Source: Roseateles noduli (GTDB lineage: Bacteria; Pseudomonadota; Gammaproteobacteria; Burkholderiales; Burkholderiaceae_C). Taken from it: a stretch of DNA of 64,000 nt. The stretch is from positions 1 to 64,000 of the forward strand of contig NIOE01000021.1 of NCBI GenBank assembly GCA_002205125.1. The letters are read 5' to 3'. This document shows, in pieces, positions 46,335 to 54,736 of this stretch. The notes below the pieces were generated by a model that ran no database searches, was not told the origin of the DNA, and saw only the letters and a list, made by a program, of their open reading frames with translations. Every line of letters begins with the position of its first letter. Position 1 is the first letter of the stretch. A program made the position numbers and the translations under genes.

Positions 46335-48311
46335 TCACGCCCCGATCGTGATGGATGCCGCGATTGGCGTCGAAGGCACGCGGCCGTCCCCCGGATCGCG
46401 GGGAGGGGGAGGTCGCGGTCGCGCTCGCGCCGACGCCCGGAACGCGGCGAGCCGTTCCGCATACGGATCCAGCGCGTCCTCCGGCCTGTCCAGCGGCAGC
46501 CCGACCACCGCGGCGAACCGCTCGGGCGTGACCTGGCCATGTGCCATCAGCTCGTCGACGAGCGCCAGCAGCGCGCCGCGATGCGCCTCGATCAACCCCG
46601 TCGCCCGCGCATGCTCGGCCTGCAGCAGCGCCTCGATCGGGGCGTTGCTCGCGTCCACGTCGGTGCAGAGGTTGTCGTCGCTCGACGTGGAGACATCGCT
46701 GCGCCCGATGCGCGACCCGTGGCCGAGGTGGCGCAGCATCCGCGCCGCCGTGCCGGTGGCCTTGCGCAGATCGCTCTCGGCGCCGCTCGAACTCATGTCC
46801 GATCCGAACACCAGCAGTTCGGCCGCGCGGCCAGCCAGGCTGGTGCACATGGAGTCCAGCAGGTTGCCCCGCGACCAGACCTTGCGCGAGGTGTAGCTGT
46901 TGTAGCCGCCCTCGAAGCTCGCGACGTGGATCTTGATCTCGCGCGGCGCGCGGCCGAACAGCAGCGCATGCACCAGCCCGTGGCCGGCCTCGTGCACCGC
47001 CAGCAGCGCGCGGAAATCCGCGTTGCTGCGCTGGCGCAGGCGGCTGATCTCGAAGGGCGACGAGATCGCCTGCGACTCGTCGCGCCAGTGTGCGATCAGG
47101 CCGCGGCCGTCCGCGGTGATTCGCACGTCGGCGCCAGCGTCGGCACCGGTCCCGGCGCCGCGCTCGATCGCCCACAGCGCCGCCTTCGACAGCCCCGCGC
47201 CCAGGATCGCGTGCAGCGACGAGAACAGCGGCCGCGTGCCCTGTGCCGGGAACACCGCGTTGGCATAGATCTGCTCGCGCACGCTCGCCGTGAGGTCGAA
47301 GCGCAGGCCGCAGCGCGCCTCCGTCTCGCGGGCGTAGCGGTCGCAGCCTTGCTCGATCAGCTGTTCGTACGCGCGCCGCGACAGCGAGGGATAGACCACG
47401 TGCTCGTTGCCGAGCCGCGCGACCTGCTCCGGCTTGAAGCGCTTGTTCAGCGCCTGCTTGACGTCGATGACGCTGAGCTTGCCGGTCACGGCGTGGAAGG
47501 TGTCGGCGTCGCTGTCGCAGTCGTCCACGCTGGTGGCGAGGTCCTCATACATCTCGTCGAGGTTGCCGCAGACGAAGATGAGCAGCCGGCTGTAGTCGGT
47601 TTCCCATTGCTGCTGACCGTCGCGGAACTCGCGCAGGCGCGCCTGCACCTGGTCCGGCGTCCAGGCCATGATCTCCATCAGCGGCGTGTCGAGCTTGAGC
47701 GTGCGCTGCAGTTCCTGCGCCTCCCAGCTGCGCAGCTTGAAGCGCAGCCTGGCCTCGTCGGCATCGGCGCGCTCGGCGTCGAAGGCCGCCTCGGCGATGG
47801 ACGATTCGAGGTCGTTCAGCAGCGAGAGCGCCGGCGGCAGCCTGCCGTCGGAGAGCAGCGCCCACACGTCCTGGTAGCGCTCGACGCGCACCTCGTCGCG
47901 CTTGGCGTTGATGGTGCGGAAGCGCTGGAACTCGTCGAGCGCGAGGATGCCTGGCTCACCCTCGCGGATGCCGGAGCGTCCCAGCATCCCGGAGATGCTC
48001 TGCGCGCCGCGCATGCCCGCGCCGTTGGAGAAGCCGTCCATCTGCACTTCCACGAAGCGGTCGTAGAAGCCCAGCAGCTGCGTCAGGCGGCGCACGAGCT
48101 GCGTCTTGCCGGTGCCGGTCAGGCCCCAGAGACAGACGATGACGGGCCGCGACACGAGCTCGGGCAGGACGTACCACGCCCTCACCGAATCGATGACGCG
48201 GTCGATGATGGCGTCGATGCCGAACAGCTCGGTCTTGAGCTGGGCGGCGACGGATTGCAGCTGCTGGTTCCTTTGCGCCAGCTGCTCGCGCAGGTCGATG
48301 GATTCATTCAT
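46335..48311 (-). CDS. Clp/HSP100-type AAA+ ATPase fused to an M41 (FtsH-family) zinc peptidase
   Basis: A 658-aa ATP-dependent protease with an unusual domain order. Residues 25-380 are a Clp-like AAA+ module: Walker A WGLTGTGKT (63-70), Walker B GILALDEF (121-128), sensor-1 Asn250 in FVCGN, arginine-finger region NKRFKPEQ (289-296) and Clp-type sensor 2 GTRPL (358-362). Residues 420-610 are an M41 peptidase with HEAGH at 440-444, the SLAGRAAELL tract and third zinc ligand Asp514 in AESDLRKAT. Unlike FtsH there is no N-terminal membrane anchor or periplasmic domain, and the ATPase is of the Clp clade. Start at 48311 follows the overlap with the 80-aa gene. Substrate unknown; linked to envelope proteins by operon. 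Confidence 0.85.
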   Translation of the reverse strand: MNESIDLREQLAQRNQQLQSVAAQLKTELFGIDAIIDRVIDSVRAWYVLPELVSRPVIVCLWGLTGTGKTQLVRRLTQLLGFYDRFVEVQMDGFSNGAGMRGAQSISGMLGRSGIREGEPGILALDEFQRFRTINAKRDEVRVERYQDVWALLSDGRLPPALSLLNDLESSIAEAAFDAERADADEARLRFKLRSWEAQELQRTLKLDTPLMEIMAWTPDQVQARLREFRDGQQQWETDYSRLLIFVCGNLDEMYEDLATSVDDCDSDADTFHAVTGKLSVIDVKQALNKRFKPEQVARLGNEHVVYPSLSRRAYEQLIEQGCDRYARETEARCGLRFDLTASVREQIYANAVFPAQGTRPLFSSLHAILGAGLSKAALWAIERGAGTGADAGADVRITADGRGLIAHWRDESQAISSPFEISRLRQRSNADFRALLAVHEAGHGLVHALLFGRAPREIKIHVASFEGGYNSYTSRKVWSRGNLLDSMCTSLAGRAAELLVFGSDMSSSGAESDLRKATGTAARMLRHLGHGSRIGRSDVSTSSDDNLCTDVDASNAPIEALLQAEHARATGLIEAHRGALLALVDELMAHGQVTPERFAAVVGLPLDRPEDALDPYAERLAAFRASARARPRPPPPRDPGDGRVPSTPIAASITIGA

Positions 48312-48546
48312 CCCATTCCTCTCGTCGCAGCAGCGCCTGCAGCGCCACGCGGTCGGCGCGGCGTTGTGCGCCGCGGCTCTGGATGTGTTGGCCGGCGCCA
48401 CGCAGTCCACGTTGGGCCATCGCGCGCGCCACGGGGTCGCGCGCACCGGGGCTCGTCTCGAGCACCAGCGTCATGGCTTGTTTCATGCGGCGCAGGGCCT
48501 TGACCCGCCCCTCCTGGAGGGCGCGGGAACGGAGTTGTGCACTCAT
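48304..48546 (-). CDS. Small basic protein preceding the AAA-M41 protease
   Basis: An 80-aa very basic helical protein (RSRALQEGRVKALRRMKQAM, then RRADRVALQALLRREEW). Not recognised. It overlaps the protease start by 8 nt, a clear sign of translational coupling, so it could be a cofactor or substrate adaptor. No good Shine-Dalgarno precedes ATG 48546; a terminator-like hairpin ends about 15 nt upstream. Confidence 0.65.
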   Translation of the reverse strand: MSAQLRSRALQEGRVKALRRMKQAMTLVLETSPGARDPVARAMAQRGLRGAGQHIQSRGAQRRADRVALQALLRREEWDE

Positions 48547-48663
48547 TCGGTTTCCGAAAAGCAAAAGCCCCGGCTCGATGGCGGCGGGGCTTCGCTGTGA
48601 GCCGCGCGGTCTGAGGCCGTATCTGTGAACAGACACGGTTCAGCCGGGGCTCGGGAACCGTGT
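48547..48663 (-). ncRNA. Leader with terminator-type hairpin (attenuator or small RNA candidate)
   Basis: Read on the minus strand, a first hairpin (48663-48655 with 48641-48633, 9 bp) is followed by a second, AAGCCCCG/CGGGGCTT (48592-48585 with 48572-48565), and then TTTGCTTTTC: a factor-independent terminator just before the 80-aa gene. The 48574-48566 arm is also complementary to 48651-48643 in the loop of the first hairpin, so two foldings compete. Either a regulatory leader of the protease operon or a separate small RNA is possible. Confidence 0.4.
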
Positions 48664-48921
48664 TCAGTCGATCGTCGAGATGAACAGGGAGGACATAAGA
48701 GGGATCTCCGTCATGCGGGCGCTGTCGTCGGCGCCTTCAGCAGTGGACGCGGATGATGCTGAGCACCGGCGCGGCGCGCAAGTGCGATTCGTCTGCGAGG
48801 CGGTGACGCGTTGCGGCGCGCCAACGTTGCGTGGTCACTCTCCCCCCGAGGGGTGTCCCCCGTCGACATCGATCGCGGCCGACGTGCAGCGCCCCACAAT
48901 CCAGGCCGAGGAGAAAAAAGC
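48664..48921. other. Gene-free divergent spacer between the protease operon and the SPFH operon
   Basis: With the leader above, 375 nt separate the two divergent sets. I see no convincing gene; an in-frame open stretch to the + strand has no conserved features. Promoters for both directions should lie here, but no strong -10/-35 pair stands out. Confidence 0.5.
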
Positions 48922-49104
48922 ATGGCTCTCATTCGCGCCTGGTTGGTGCTCATCGTGTTGTGGCTGGCCTGTCTGGGCCTGGTGGTCTGGGTGCGTTCAT
49001 TGACGCGAAGACAGGCGCTGGCCTGGTTCCAGATCGCGCGTTGGGCCGTCGCCGGCGCGGTGCTCGCGCTGGGACTCGCGGCGCTCACCATCTATCTGTT
49101 CTGA
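48922..49104 (+). CDS. Small two-helix membrane protein
   Basis: A 60-aa protein with two membrane helices (AWLVLIVLWLACLGLVVWV and WAVAGAVLALGLAALTIYLF) joined by a short basic loop RSLTRRQ. GAGGAGAAAAAAGC precedes the ATG. The SPFH lipoprotein gene begins 10 nt after its stop. A membrane partner of the SPFH protein is plausible. Not recognised as a named family. Confidence 0.75.
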   Translation: MALIRAWLVLIVLWLACLGLVVWVRSLTRRQALAWFQIARWAVAGAVLALGLAALTIYLF

Positions 49105-49114
49105 GGAGAAAAAC

Positions 49115-49969
49115 ATGAACACCAACATCGCTGCGCGTTCTTCGCGTTCTTCGCGTTCATCACGTTCTTCGGCCCTGTCGCTGGGCGTGCTCGCCGTGGC
49201 GGCGCTGCTCGGCGGCTGCACCCGCATCGAGACCGGCGAAGTCGGCCTGCGCGTCGGCGTCGACAAGCAGATCAGCGGCGCCGAGCTGCTGCCCGGCAGC
49301 TTCAACCAGACGCTGTTCGGCGACGTGCTGACCTTCCCGGTGCGCGACATCGCGGTCCTGCTGGAGAACAAGCAGCCGCTGACGTCCGACAACAGCACGC
49401 TGAAGGACTTCGACATGACGCTGGTCTACTCGATCAATCCGGCGGCGGTGTCGGATCTGTGGACCACGAAGAGCCGCACCTTCCACGCGTTCAGCCGGGA
49501 CGATCGCGACTGGATCTTGATGCACGGCTACATGACCACGGTGACCAACAACGCGGCCTACAAGGCGGTGCGCGAGTACAAGGCCCTGGCCGTCGCCGAC
49601 AACCGCCAGAAGATCGAGGCCGAGATCAAGCGCATCGTGACGGAGACGCTGGCCTCGGAAGGGCTGGGGACGGCGCTGTCGGTATCGCTGGTACAGGTCC
49701 GCACGGTGATGCCGGCGGACGACATCATTGCGTCCGCGAACGCCGTGGTGACGGCGCAGAACGCGCTGCGCGCCAAGGAGATCGAGGTCGAGACGGCGAA
49801 GAAGGAAGCTGAGCGGATCGCCGCGCTGAACACCAACAGCAAGGCGATCGAGTACATGAACGCGCAGGCCCAGCTCAAGATCGCCGAGGGCGTCGCGGCC
49901 GGGAAGGTGCAGACGATCGTGGTGCCCTACGACTTCAAGGGCATCGTCAACGCCAACCCGGCGCGCTGA
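49115..49969 (+). CDS. SPFH/prohibitin-domain lipoprotein
   Basis: A 284-aa lipoprotein of the SPFH (stomatin/prohibitin/flotillin/HflK-C) type. Lipobox LLGGC gives Cys35. The SPFH core runs about 38-190 (GEVGLRVGVDKQISGAELL, FDMTLVYSINPAAV), followed by the characteristic Ala/Glu-rich coiled coil (AKEIEVETAKKEAERIAAL). The N-terminal RSSRSSRSSRSS tract is encoded by four 9-bp repeats (49135-49170). SPFH proteins HflK and HflC bind and restrain FtsH; finding one opposite an M41 protease operon suggests a functional link. Confidence 0.88.
   Translation: MNTNIAARSSRSSRSSRSSALSLGVLAVAALLGGCTRIETGEVGLRVGVDKQISGAELLPGSFNQTLFGDVLTFPVRDIAVLLENKQPLTSDNSTLKDFDMTLVYSINPAAVSDLWTTKSRTFHAFSRDDRDWILMHGYMTTVTNNAAYKAVREYKALAVADNRQKIEAEIKRIVTETLASEGLGTALSVSLVQVRTVMPADDIIASANAVVTAQNALRAKEIEVETAKKEAERIAALNTNSKAIEYMNAQAQLKIAEGVAAGKVQTIVVPYDFKGIVNANPAR
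49135..49170 (+). repeat. 9-bp tandem array (gcgttcttc, four units)
   Basis: gcgttcttc twice, then gcgttcatc and acgttcttc, encoding the RSS repeats before the lipoprotein signal helix. Confidence 0.9.
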
Positions 49970-49987
49970 CGGGTCGGCGCGAGTCCG

Positions 49988-50806
49988 TCAGGCCTGCGCG
50001 AGCGCCTGCGCTTCAAGTTGCGCCTTCAGGCCGTCCGGCAGCTTCAGTTGCCGGGCGAGTTCGTCGAGGTAGGCGCGCTCCATGAAGCTGGTCTCGTCGA
50101 CCATCAGCAGGCTCGCGAGGTACATCTCGGCAGCGATCTCCGGCGTGGTGGCGGCCTGCGCGACAGCGGCCGGATCGAGCGGGCGGCGCAGGACGTCCTC
50201 CTGCCAGCGGCGCAGTTCGGGATCGTCCTCGACGCGACTGAGCGCCTGCTCGATCAGTTCGCGCTCGCGATCGTCCAGATGACCGTCGGCCTTGGCCGCG
50301 GCGATCATCGCCAGCAGCACGGCGCGGCTGTGCTCCTCGGCCTCGTCCTGCGGCACCCGGTCCAGGGTGCGAGGCTCGGCCGCGAGATGCGCCTGCGATG
50401 CCGCAGGCGAGCCCGGCGTCCACGACGTTCCTGGTGGCTGTCCTTGCTGCCCTTGTTGCCCCTGCGACTGCTGCTGCGCCTGCCAGGCCGTATAGGCCTT
50501 GTACGCCATCAAACCGAGCGCGGCGATGCTGCCGTACTTCAGCGCCTTCCCGCCGTAGCTGCGGCCGCGCTTGCTGCCGAGCAGCGCACCCAGCACGCCA
50601 GCCACGCCAGCCACGCCGGCGCCCGCGCCGATCTTGCCCAGTCCGCCCAGGTTGCCGAGATTCCCGAGCTTGCCCAGCCCACCGAGGCCGCCGAGTCCAC
50701 CCAGCCCGCCCGAGCCGCTCTGGCCCGGCACATTGCCGCGGCCGCCGCCCTCCAGCAGATCCCGCCCCGATCTCAGCAGTTGATCCAGAAGTCCATGCGC
50801 ACTCAT
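49988..50806 (-). CDS. DUF533 / TerB-like (YebE-type) protein
   Basis: A 272-aa protein. The first third is Gly/Leu-rich low complexity (repeated GLG, then KIGAGAGVAGVAGVLGALLG) and a possible membrane helix (KYGSIAALGLMAYKAYTAW, about 90-108), followed by a Gln-rich linker. The C-terminal 120 residues form a DUF533/TerB-like helical domain (LLAMIAAAKADGHLDDRERE, AAEMYLASLLMVDETSFMER, YLDELARQLKLPDGL). Same arrangement as E. coli YebE. Function unknown. Convergent with the SPFH gene, 18 nt apart. Confidence 0.88.
   Translation of the reverse strand: MSAHGLLDQLLRSGRDLLEGGGRGNVPGQSGSGGLGGLGGLGGLGKLGNLGNLGGLGKIGAGAGVAGVAGVLGALLGSKRGRSYGGKALKYGSIAALGLMAYKAYTAWQAQQQSQGQQGQQGQPPGTSWTPGSPAASQAHLAAEPRTLDRVPQDEAEEHSRAVLLAMIAAAKADGHLDDRERELIEQALSRVEDDPELRRWQEDVLRRPLDPAAVAQAATTPEIAAEMYLASLLMVDETSFMERAYLDELARQLKLPDGLKAQLEAQALAQA
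50595..50621. repeat. 9-bp tandem array (acgccagcc) in the DUF533 gene
   Basis: Two perfect units and one variant, encoding GVAGVAGV on the minus strand. The neighbouring 50640-50719 stretch also has 9-bp periodicity and encodes GLG units. Confidence 0.75.
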
Positions 50807-50938
50807 CGCCAGCCCCTTTCAACACGATGGAAGAGTCTGTCAGTTGAGGGCGTCGGGCGATATCCCCAGTCCGATCGGCCTGTCGGCAGGGCAGGTCCGA
50901 CCGTCTTGCCCGACGCGGGCCGTGGTGCTAACGACGCA

Positions 50939-53479
50939 TCAGCCGGACTCCCGGTACCTCGGGCACTGCAGTCGCTCACCGAGGTCGCGCACCCAGGTCA
51001 ATCGGCCGGTTGTCGCATCGATCCGGAACTGACGCATCGTGGCGCCTGCATTCCCTGTCAGCGTGGCGTCGGCATAGAGGTAGGTGCCGGTGGGATCCAC
51101 GCTGGCGCAGTAGGCGCCGAGGTGGGGGTTGTCGAAATCAGGCAGCAGGCGTGAGGGCAGACCGCTCACCGGATCGATGACCATGGTGGTCACCGATCCC
51201 CAGACCTTGGGGGAAATGGACGAGGTGTTGTAGTGGCCGCTGTTGTTGACATAGAGGAAGCGGCCGGAGGGATGCAGGGCGAACGCCTGCGAATTGAAGC
51301 CCATGTCGTCGGTGACCCCCACCTTCGTGAGTTGGCCGGTCTGCGCATCCACCGCCAGGGTCATGATGGCGCCGGTCCAGAAGTCCCGTCCAGGCTCGCC
51401 ACCCATGAGGACGTACATGAACCGGCCGGACGGATGCAGCGCCACGCGCATGCGGGGCGGGTTCGTGTACGCCGCGAACGTCTGCACCAGGGTCAACTGG
51501 CCGTCCGCCGGGTTGATGCGCATCACGTCGATGTTGCCCTCGTAGCCCGTGAGGTAGAGGAACCGGCCGGCCGCGTCGACGATGCCGCCGTCGCTCTCCC
51601 AGAGCGAAGACTGGACCTCGCCGACCTTCGTGAAGGTCGCCGCCGCCAGGTCGGTCTTGTAGACCAGGACCTTGCTCGATTTGGTCGGGGTGTAGACGTA
51701 CTGTCCGGACGGATGGGCGACGACGGCCAACGGACCGTCCAGGCCGACGGCATCGATCGCGACGCGTGTGACACGACCGGTCTGAGGGTCCATGCGGAAC
51801 ATGTCCACCGAGCCGGCGTACGGCCACGCGGCGGAGCCGCCGGCGATGAAGGCCGCGAGTCCGTTCGCCGACAGGGAGGGCCCCTTCAGGTTGCTCATCG
51901 CGCTGGCGCCCGCATAGGAGCCCGGGCCTGTGGCGGGCGCGTACGCACCGGTCGCCGGATCGATGTCGTACAGGCCCAGCCCGCCGCTGTAGTTGGCGTA
52001 ACCATCCATGTAGTACGCGACGGTGCCGCTCACCGCCGCGCAGCGCACGACCGGCGCCAGGACGTCCCCGGCGGTCACCACGCCGGTGCCGTCGACCACG
52101 TCGCACTTCATCATCGGGCGGCGCGGCTGCGCTTTCACCGTGACGCGGTAGCTCGACCCGCTGGCCAGCGCGCGGCTGAACGCGAAGGCGCCGTCGGCGC
52201 GGACTTCGAGGTCCTCCGCCCCGTTGAGCTGGAGCGCCAGCGAGGCCGACCAGAGGCCTTGCACCTGCCCGCCGACCTTGTACGCATTCGTCGCGCAGGA
52301 CACGCTGACGCTGCCGATGTCGGCGTCCAGCACCGCGCCGCCTTCCGTCCCGGCGTTCACGGTGCAGGTCTGCGACGGGTTGGCCGGCTGCGTCCGCACC
52401 GTGATCGCATACCGTCCGCCGCTGGCCACCGGCGTGCGGAACTGGAAACGTCCTGCGGCGTCGGGGACCGCGTCGTCGCCGCCGTTGTTGCGCAGCACCA
52501 GGCCGCCGCCCAGCAGGCCGGCGACCTGACCGCCCACGGAGAAGCTGCGGGTGGCGCAGACCACGCGGACGGTGTCGACGTTGGCCGAGGAGGGGCCCGT
52601 GGTGCCGACGCCGTTGACCACGCTGCAGGTCTGGCTCGGCGACGACGGCTGTTTCTGGACCGTCACCGCGTATCCCGCGTCCGCGGAGACCGCCGCGGCG
52701 AACGTGGCGGGGCCGTTGGCGGCGACAGTCAGGTCATCCGCCGCGTTGTTGCGCAGCACCAGGCCCGTCCCGGCCAGCCCTTCGACCTGCGCCGTCACAG
52801 CGTAGGTGTTCGTCGAGCACTGGACCTTCAGGTCGCCGATGTCCTGGGCGACCACCGTCCCGGTCGCGGCGCCGCCGCCGAGCGAACAGGTCTGCGCGGG
52901 CGACTGCGGCTGGGTCTTCACCTGGACCCGATAGCTCGATCCGCTGGCCAGCGTGTCCGGAAAGCGGAATGTGCCGTCGGCGGCCAGCGGGAGCGGCGTG
53001 GTGTCGTCGAGCTGCAGCGTCAAGCCCTGACCCTTCAGACCCGACACCGTGCCGCCGAGACCGTACCGGTTCGTGCTGCACTGGACGGCGGCCCGACGCA
53101 TGTCGGCGCCGCTCAGTTGGCCTTGCGCGGCCTCCGGTGCCACGACGCAGGTCTGCGCGGGCATGGCCGGATGGGCCTGCACGGCGATCGTGTAGCGCTG
53201 GCCGTCGGCCAGACTTTGCGGGAAGGCGAAGCTGCCGTCCGCGCGCACGGTCAGCGGCTGGGCGCCGTTGAGCGTCAGGATCAGATCGCCGCCGGCCAGG
53301 CCGGACACCGCGCCGCCGACGACGTAGGAGGTGGTTGGCGCGGAGGGCGTCGTGACCGGGGGCGGGGTCGTGCTTCCGTTGTTCGAACTGCCCCCGCCGT
53401 CACCGCCGCCTCCGCCGCAGGCGGTGAGCAGCGCGAGCAAAGGCCAGGCGCAGCGACGCAGCGCACCAGGTGCAGACAT
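50939..53479 (-). CDS. Lipoprotein with five Cys-paired repeats and a C-terminal beta-propeller
   Basis: An 846-aa lipoprotein: WPLLALLTAC lipobox followed by a Gly/Ser linker. About residues 50-490 contain five repeats of 80-90 residues, each with a VxGLxGxGLxLxxN start, ADGxFxF middle, YxxxVxxQPxxPxQTC and a closing VxCxT/N, so two cysteines per repeat. Then a seven-bladed lactonase-like propeller (GLYDIDPATGAYAPAT, VVAHPSGQYVYTPT, VALHPSGRFMYVLMGG, FALHPSGRFLYVNNSG). Surface or periplasmic scaffold likely. ATG at 53479 is set by the signal peptide. Confidence 0.85.
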   Translation of the reverse strand: MSAPGALRRCAWPLLALLTACGGGGGDGGGSSNNGSTTPPPVTTPSAPTTSYVVGGAVSGLAGGDLILTLNGAQPLTVRADGSFAFPQSLADGQRYTIAVQAHPAMPAQTCVVAPEAAQGQLSGADMRRAAVQCSTNRYGLGGTVSGLKGQGLTLQLDDTTPLPLAADGTFRFPDTLASGSSYRVQVKTQPQSPAQTCSLGGGAATGTVVAQDIGDLKVQCSTNTYAVTAQVEGLAGTGLVLRNNAADDLTVAANGPATFAAAVSADAGYAVTVQKQPSSPSQTCSVVNGVGTTGPSSANVDTVRVVCATRSFSVGGQVAGLLGGGLVLRNNGGDDAVPDAAGRFQFRTPVASGGRYAITVRTQPANPSQTCTVNAGTEGGAVLDADIGSVSVSCATNAYKVGGQVQGLWSASLALQLNGAEDLEVRADGAFAFSRALASGSSYRVTVKAQPRRPMMKCDVVDGTGVVTAGDVLAPVVRCAAVSGTVAYYMDGYANYSGGLGLYDIDPATGAYAPATGPGSYAGASAMSNLKGPSLSANGLAAFIAGGSAAWPYAGSVDMFRMDPQTGRVTRVAIDAVGLDGPLAVVAHPSGQYVYTPTKSSKVLVYKTDLAAATFTKVGEVQSSLWESDGGIVDAAGRFLYLTGYEGNIDVMRINPADGQLTLVQTFAAYTNPPRMRVALHPSGRFMYVLMGGEPGRDFWTGAIMTLAVDAQTGQLTKVGVTDDMGFNSQAFALHPSGRFLYVNNSGHYNTSSISPKVWGSVTTMVIDPVSGLPSRLLPDFDNPHLGAYCASVDPTGTYLYADATLTGNAGATMRQFRIDATTGRLTWVRDLGERLQCPRYRESG

Positions 53480-53623
53480 GGGGACTCCCTCGTTCCGGCG
53501 GGTGTGGACGCGGACCGCGGGATCTCGCGCCGTCGCCGTGCCTGCCGATGGCACGGAAACAGCGCGGAAGTTTAGGACCCCGCGCTACCTCGGGTATCGC
53601 GGGAACTCCCTCGTTCGGGGTGT

Positions 53624-54727
53624 TCAGTCGCCGACGCCGGGCACCATCGAAAACAGGTGCGCATCCCAGGGTTTGCCGTCCACGCCCCGGATGCGATTGC
53701 GCAGCAGGCCCTCGTAGTGCGCGCCGCTCTTGCGGGCCACGGCGAGGCTGGGTTCATTGCCTTCCGCGACCACGATCTCCACGCGCATCAGCTGGAGCTT
53801 CCCGAACGCATGCCGGCTGAGCGCCCGCACCGCCGACGACGCCGCACCCTGGCCCTGCCAGGACGAACGCACCCAGTAGCCGAGGTTGCAGAACGGATGG
53901 ACCGCGTGCAGCGAGTTGAGCCCGCCGCCGCCGACGAACTCGCCGGTCTCGCGATCGAAGATGCCGAACTCGTAGCTCGTGCCGCTCTGCCAGCCACGCG
54001 CGCAGTGGTCCAGCCACTCGGCGCCTTCGGCCACGGAGAACGCCGCGTGCGCCCATTTCATCCAGCGTCCGATGGAGGCATGCGACTCGCGGACTGCGGC
54101 GACGAAGTCCGGCAGATCGGCGGGCCGGTAGGGCCGCAGCACGAAGCGGCCTTCGATCAGTTCGACGCCCGGCGTGCCGGGCGCGACGACGGCACCGTCG
54201 TCCCAGACCTCGCCGGCCAGCTGCTTCGCGCAGGCCAGCGTCGAGCGGTTGTAGCGCGACAGCCGCGGCGCGAGCACGGCCAGCGCGAGTCCGGCCGCCT
54301 CGTTGCCGCGTCCCTGCGCGGCGTAGGTGAGCGCCAGGATGGATCGCGCCTCGTCATGCAGCGGACGGTCGTGGCCGGGCTGCATGTGATGCGCGAGCTC
54401 GCCGACAAGCAGCGCCTCGCTCTCGTCCAGGCGCTTCAGCCAGCGCAGCGTGCTGCCGAGTTGAATGACGGCGCGCGTGCGGCGATAGGGATCGAGCCGG
54501 CCGGTTTCCAGCGCGGCGCGATAGAGCAGCTCGGCCTCGGCTTCGAGGCCGGCCGTGTCGCGTGCGCAGGCGCGTTCGAACAGGGCGCGCGCGTCGCCGT
54601 CGGGCCGTTCGGCAGCGAGGGCGTCGACCTCCTCGACCAGCTGCGAGCCGGTCAGATCCGGCGCGCGCCGCCAGAGGTCGTCGATGCGCAGGGTCCAGTC
54701 GTCGTGGAGCGGAGCAGGAGCGGTCAT
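53624..54727 (-). CDS. TPR-GNAT fusion acetyltransferase (RimJ/RimL-like)
   Basis: A 367-aa two-domain protein. Residues about 10-170 form TPR-like helices (LFERACARDTAGLEAEAELL, AVIQLGSTLRWLKRLDESEAL). Residues about 190-360 are a RimJ/RimL-type GNAT domain (VLRPYRPADLPDFVAAV, YWVRSSWQGQGAASSAVRAL which holds the acetyl-CoA loop, VEIVVAEGNEPSLAVARKSG). N-terminal acetylation of a ribosomal protein or a small molecule are both possible. The NRAMP gene ends 9 nt upstream. Confidence 0.88.
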   Translation of the reverse strand: MTAPAPLHDDWTLRIDDLWRRAPDLTGSQLVEEVDALAAERPDGDARALFERACARDTAGLEAEAELLYRAALETGRLDPYRRTRAVIQLGSTLRWLKRLDESEALLVGELAHHMQPGHDRPLHDEARSILALTYAAQGRGNEAAGLALAVLAPRLSRYNRSTLACAKQLAGEVWDDGAVVAPGTPGVELIEGRFVLRPYRPADLPDFVAAVRESHASIGRWMKWAHAAFSVAEGAEWLDHCARGWQSGTSYEFGIFDRETGEFVGGGGLNSLHAVHPFCNLGYWVRSSWQGQGAASSAVRALSRHAFGKLQLMRVEIVVAEGNEPSLAVARKSGAHYEGLLRNRIRGVDGKPWDAHLFSMVPGVGD

Positions 54728-54736
54728 CGGCGCAGT

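Noticed and set aside
48680-49003. A 107-codon plus-strand frame in the spacer before the 60-aa membrane gene
   Set aside because: No ribosome-binding site, biased composition, and it overlaps the better-supported small membrane gene.
51233-53575. A 780-codon open frame antisense to the repeat lipoprotein
   Set aside because: The opposite strand has a lipobox, ordered repeats and propeller blades; this frame has none.
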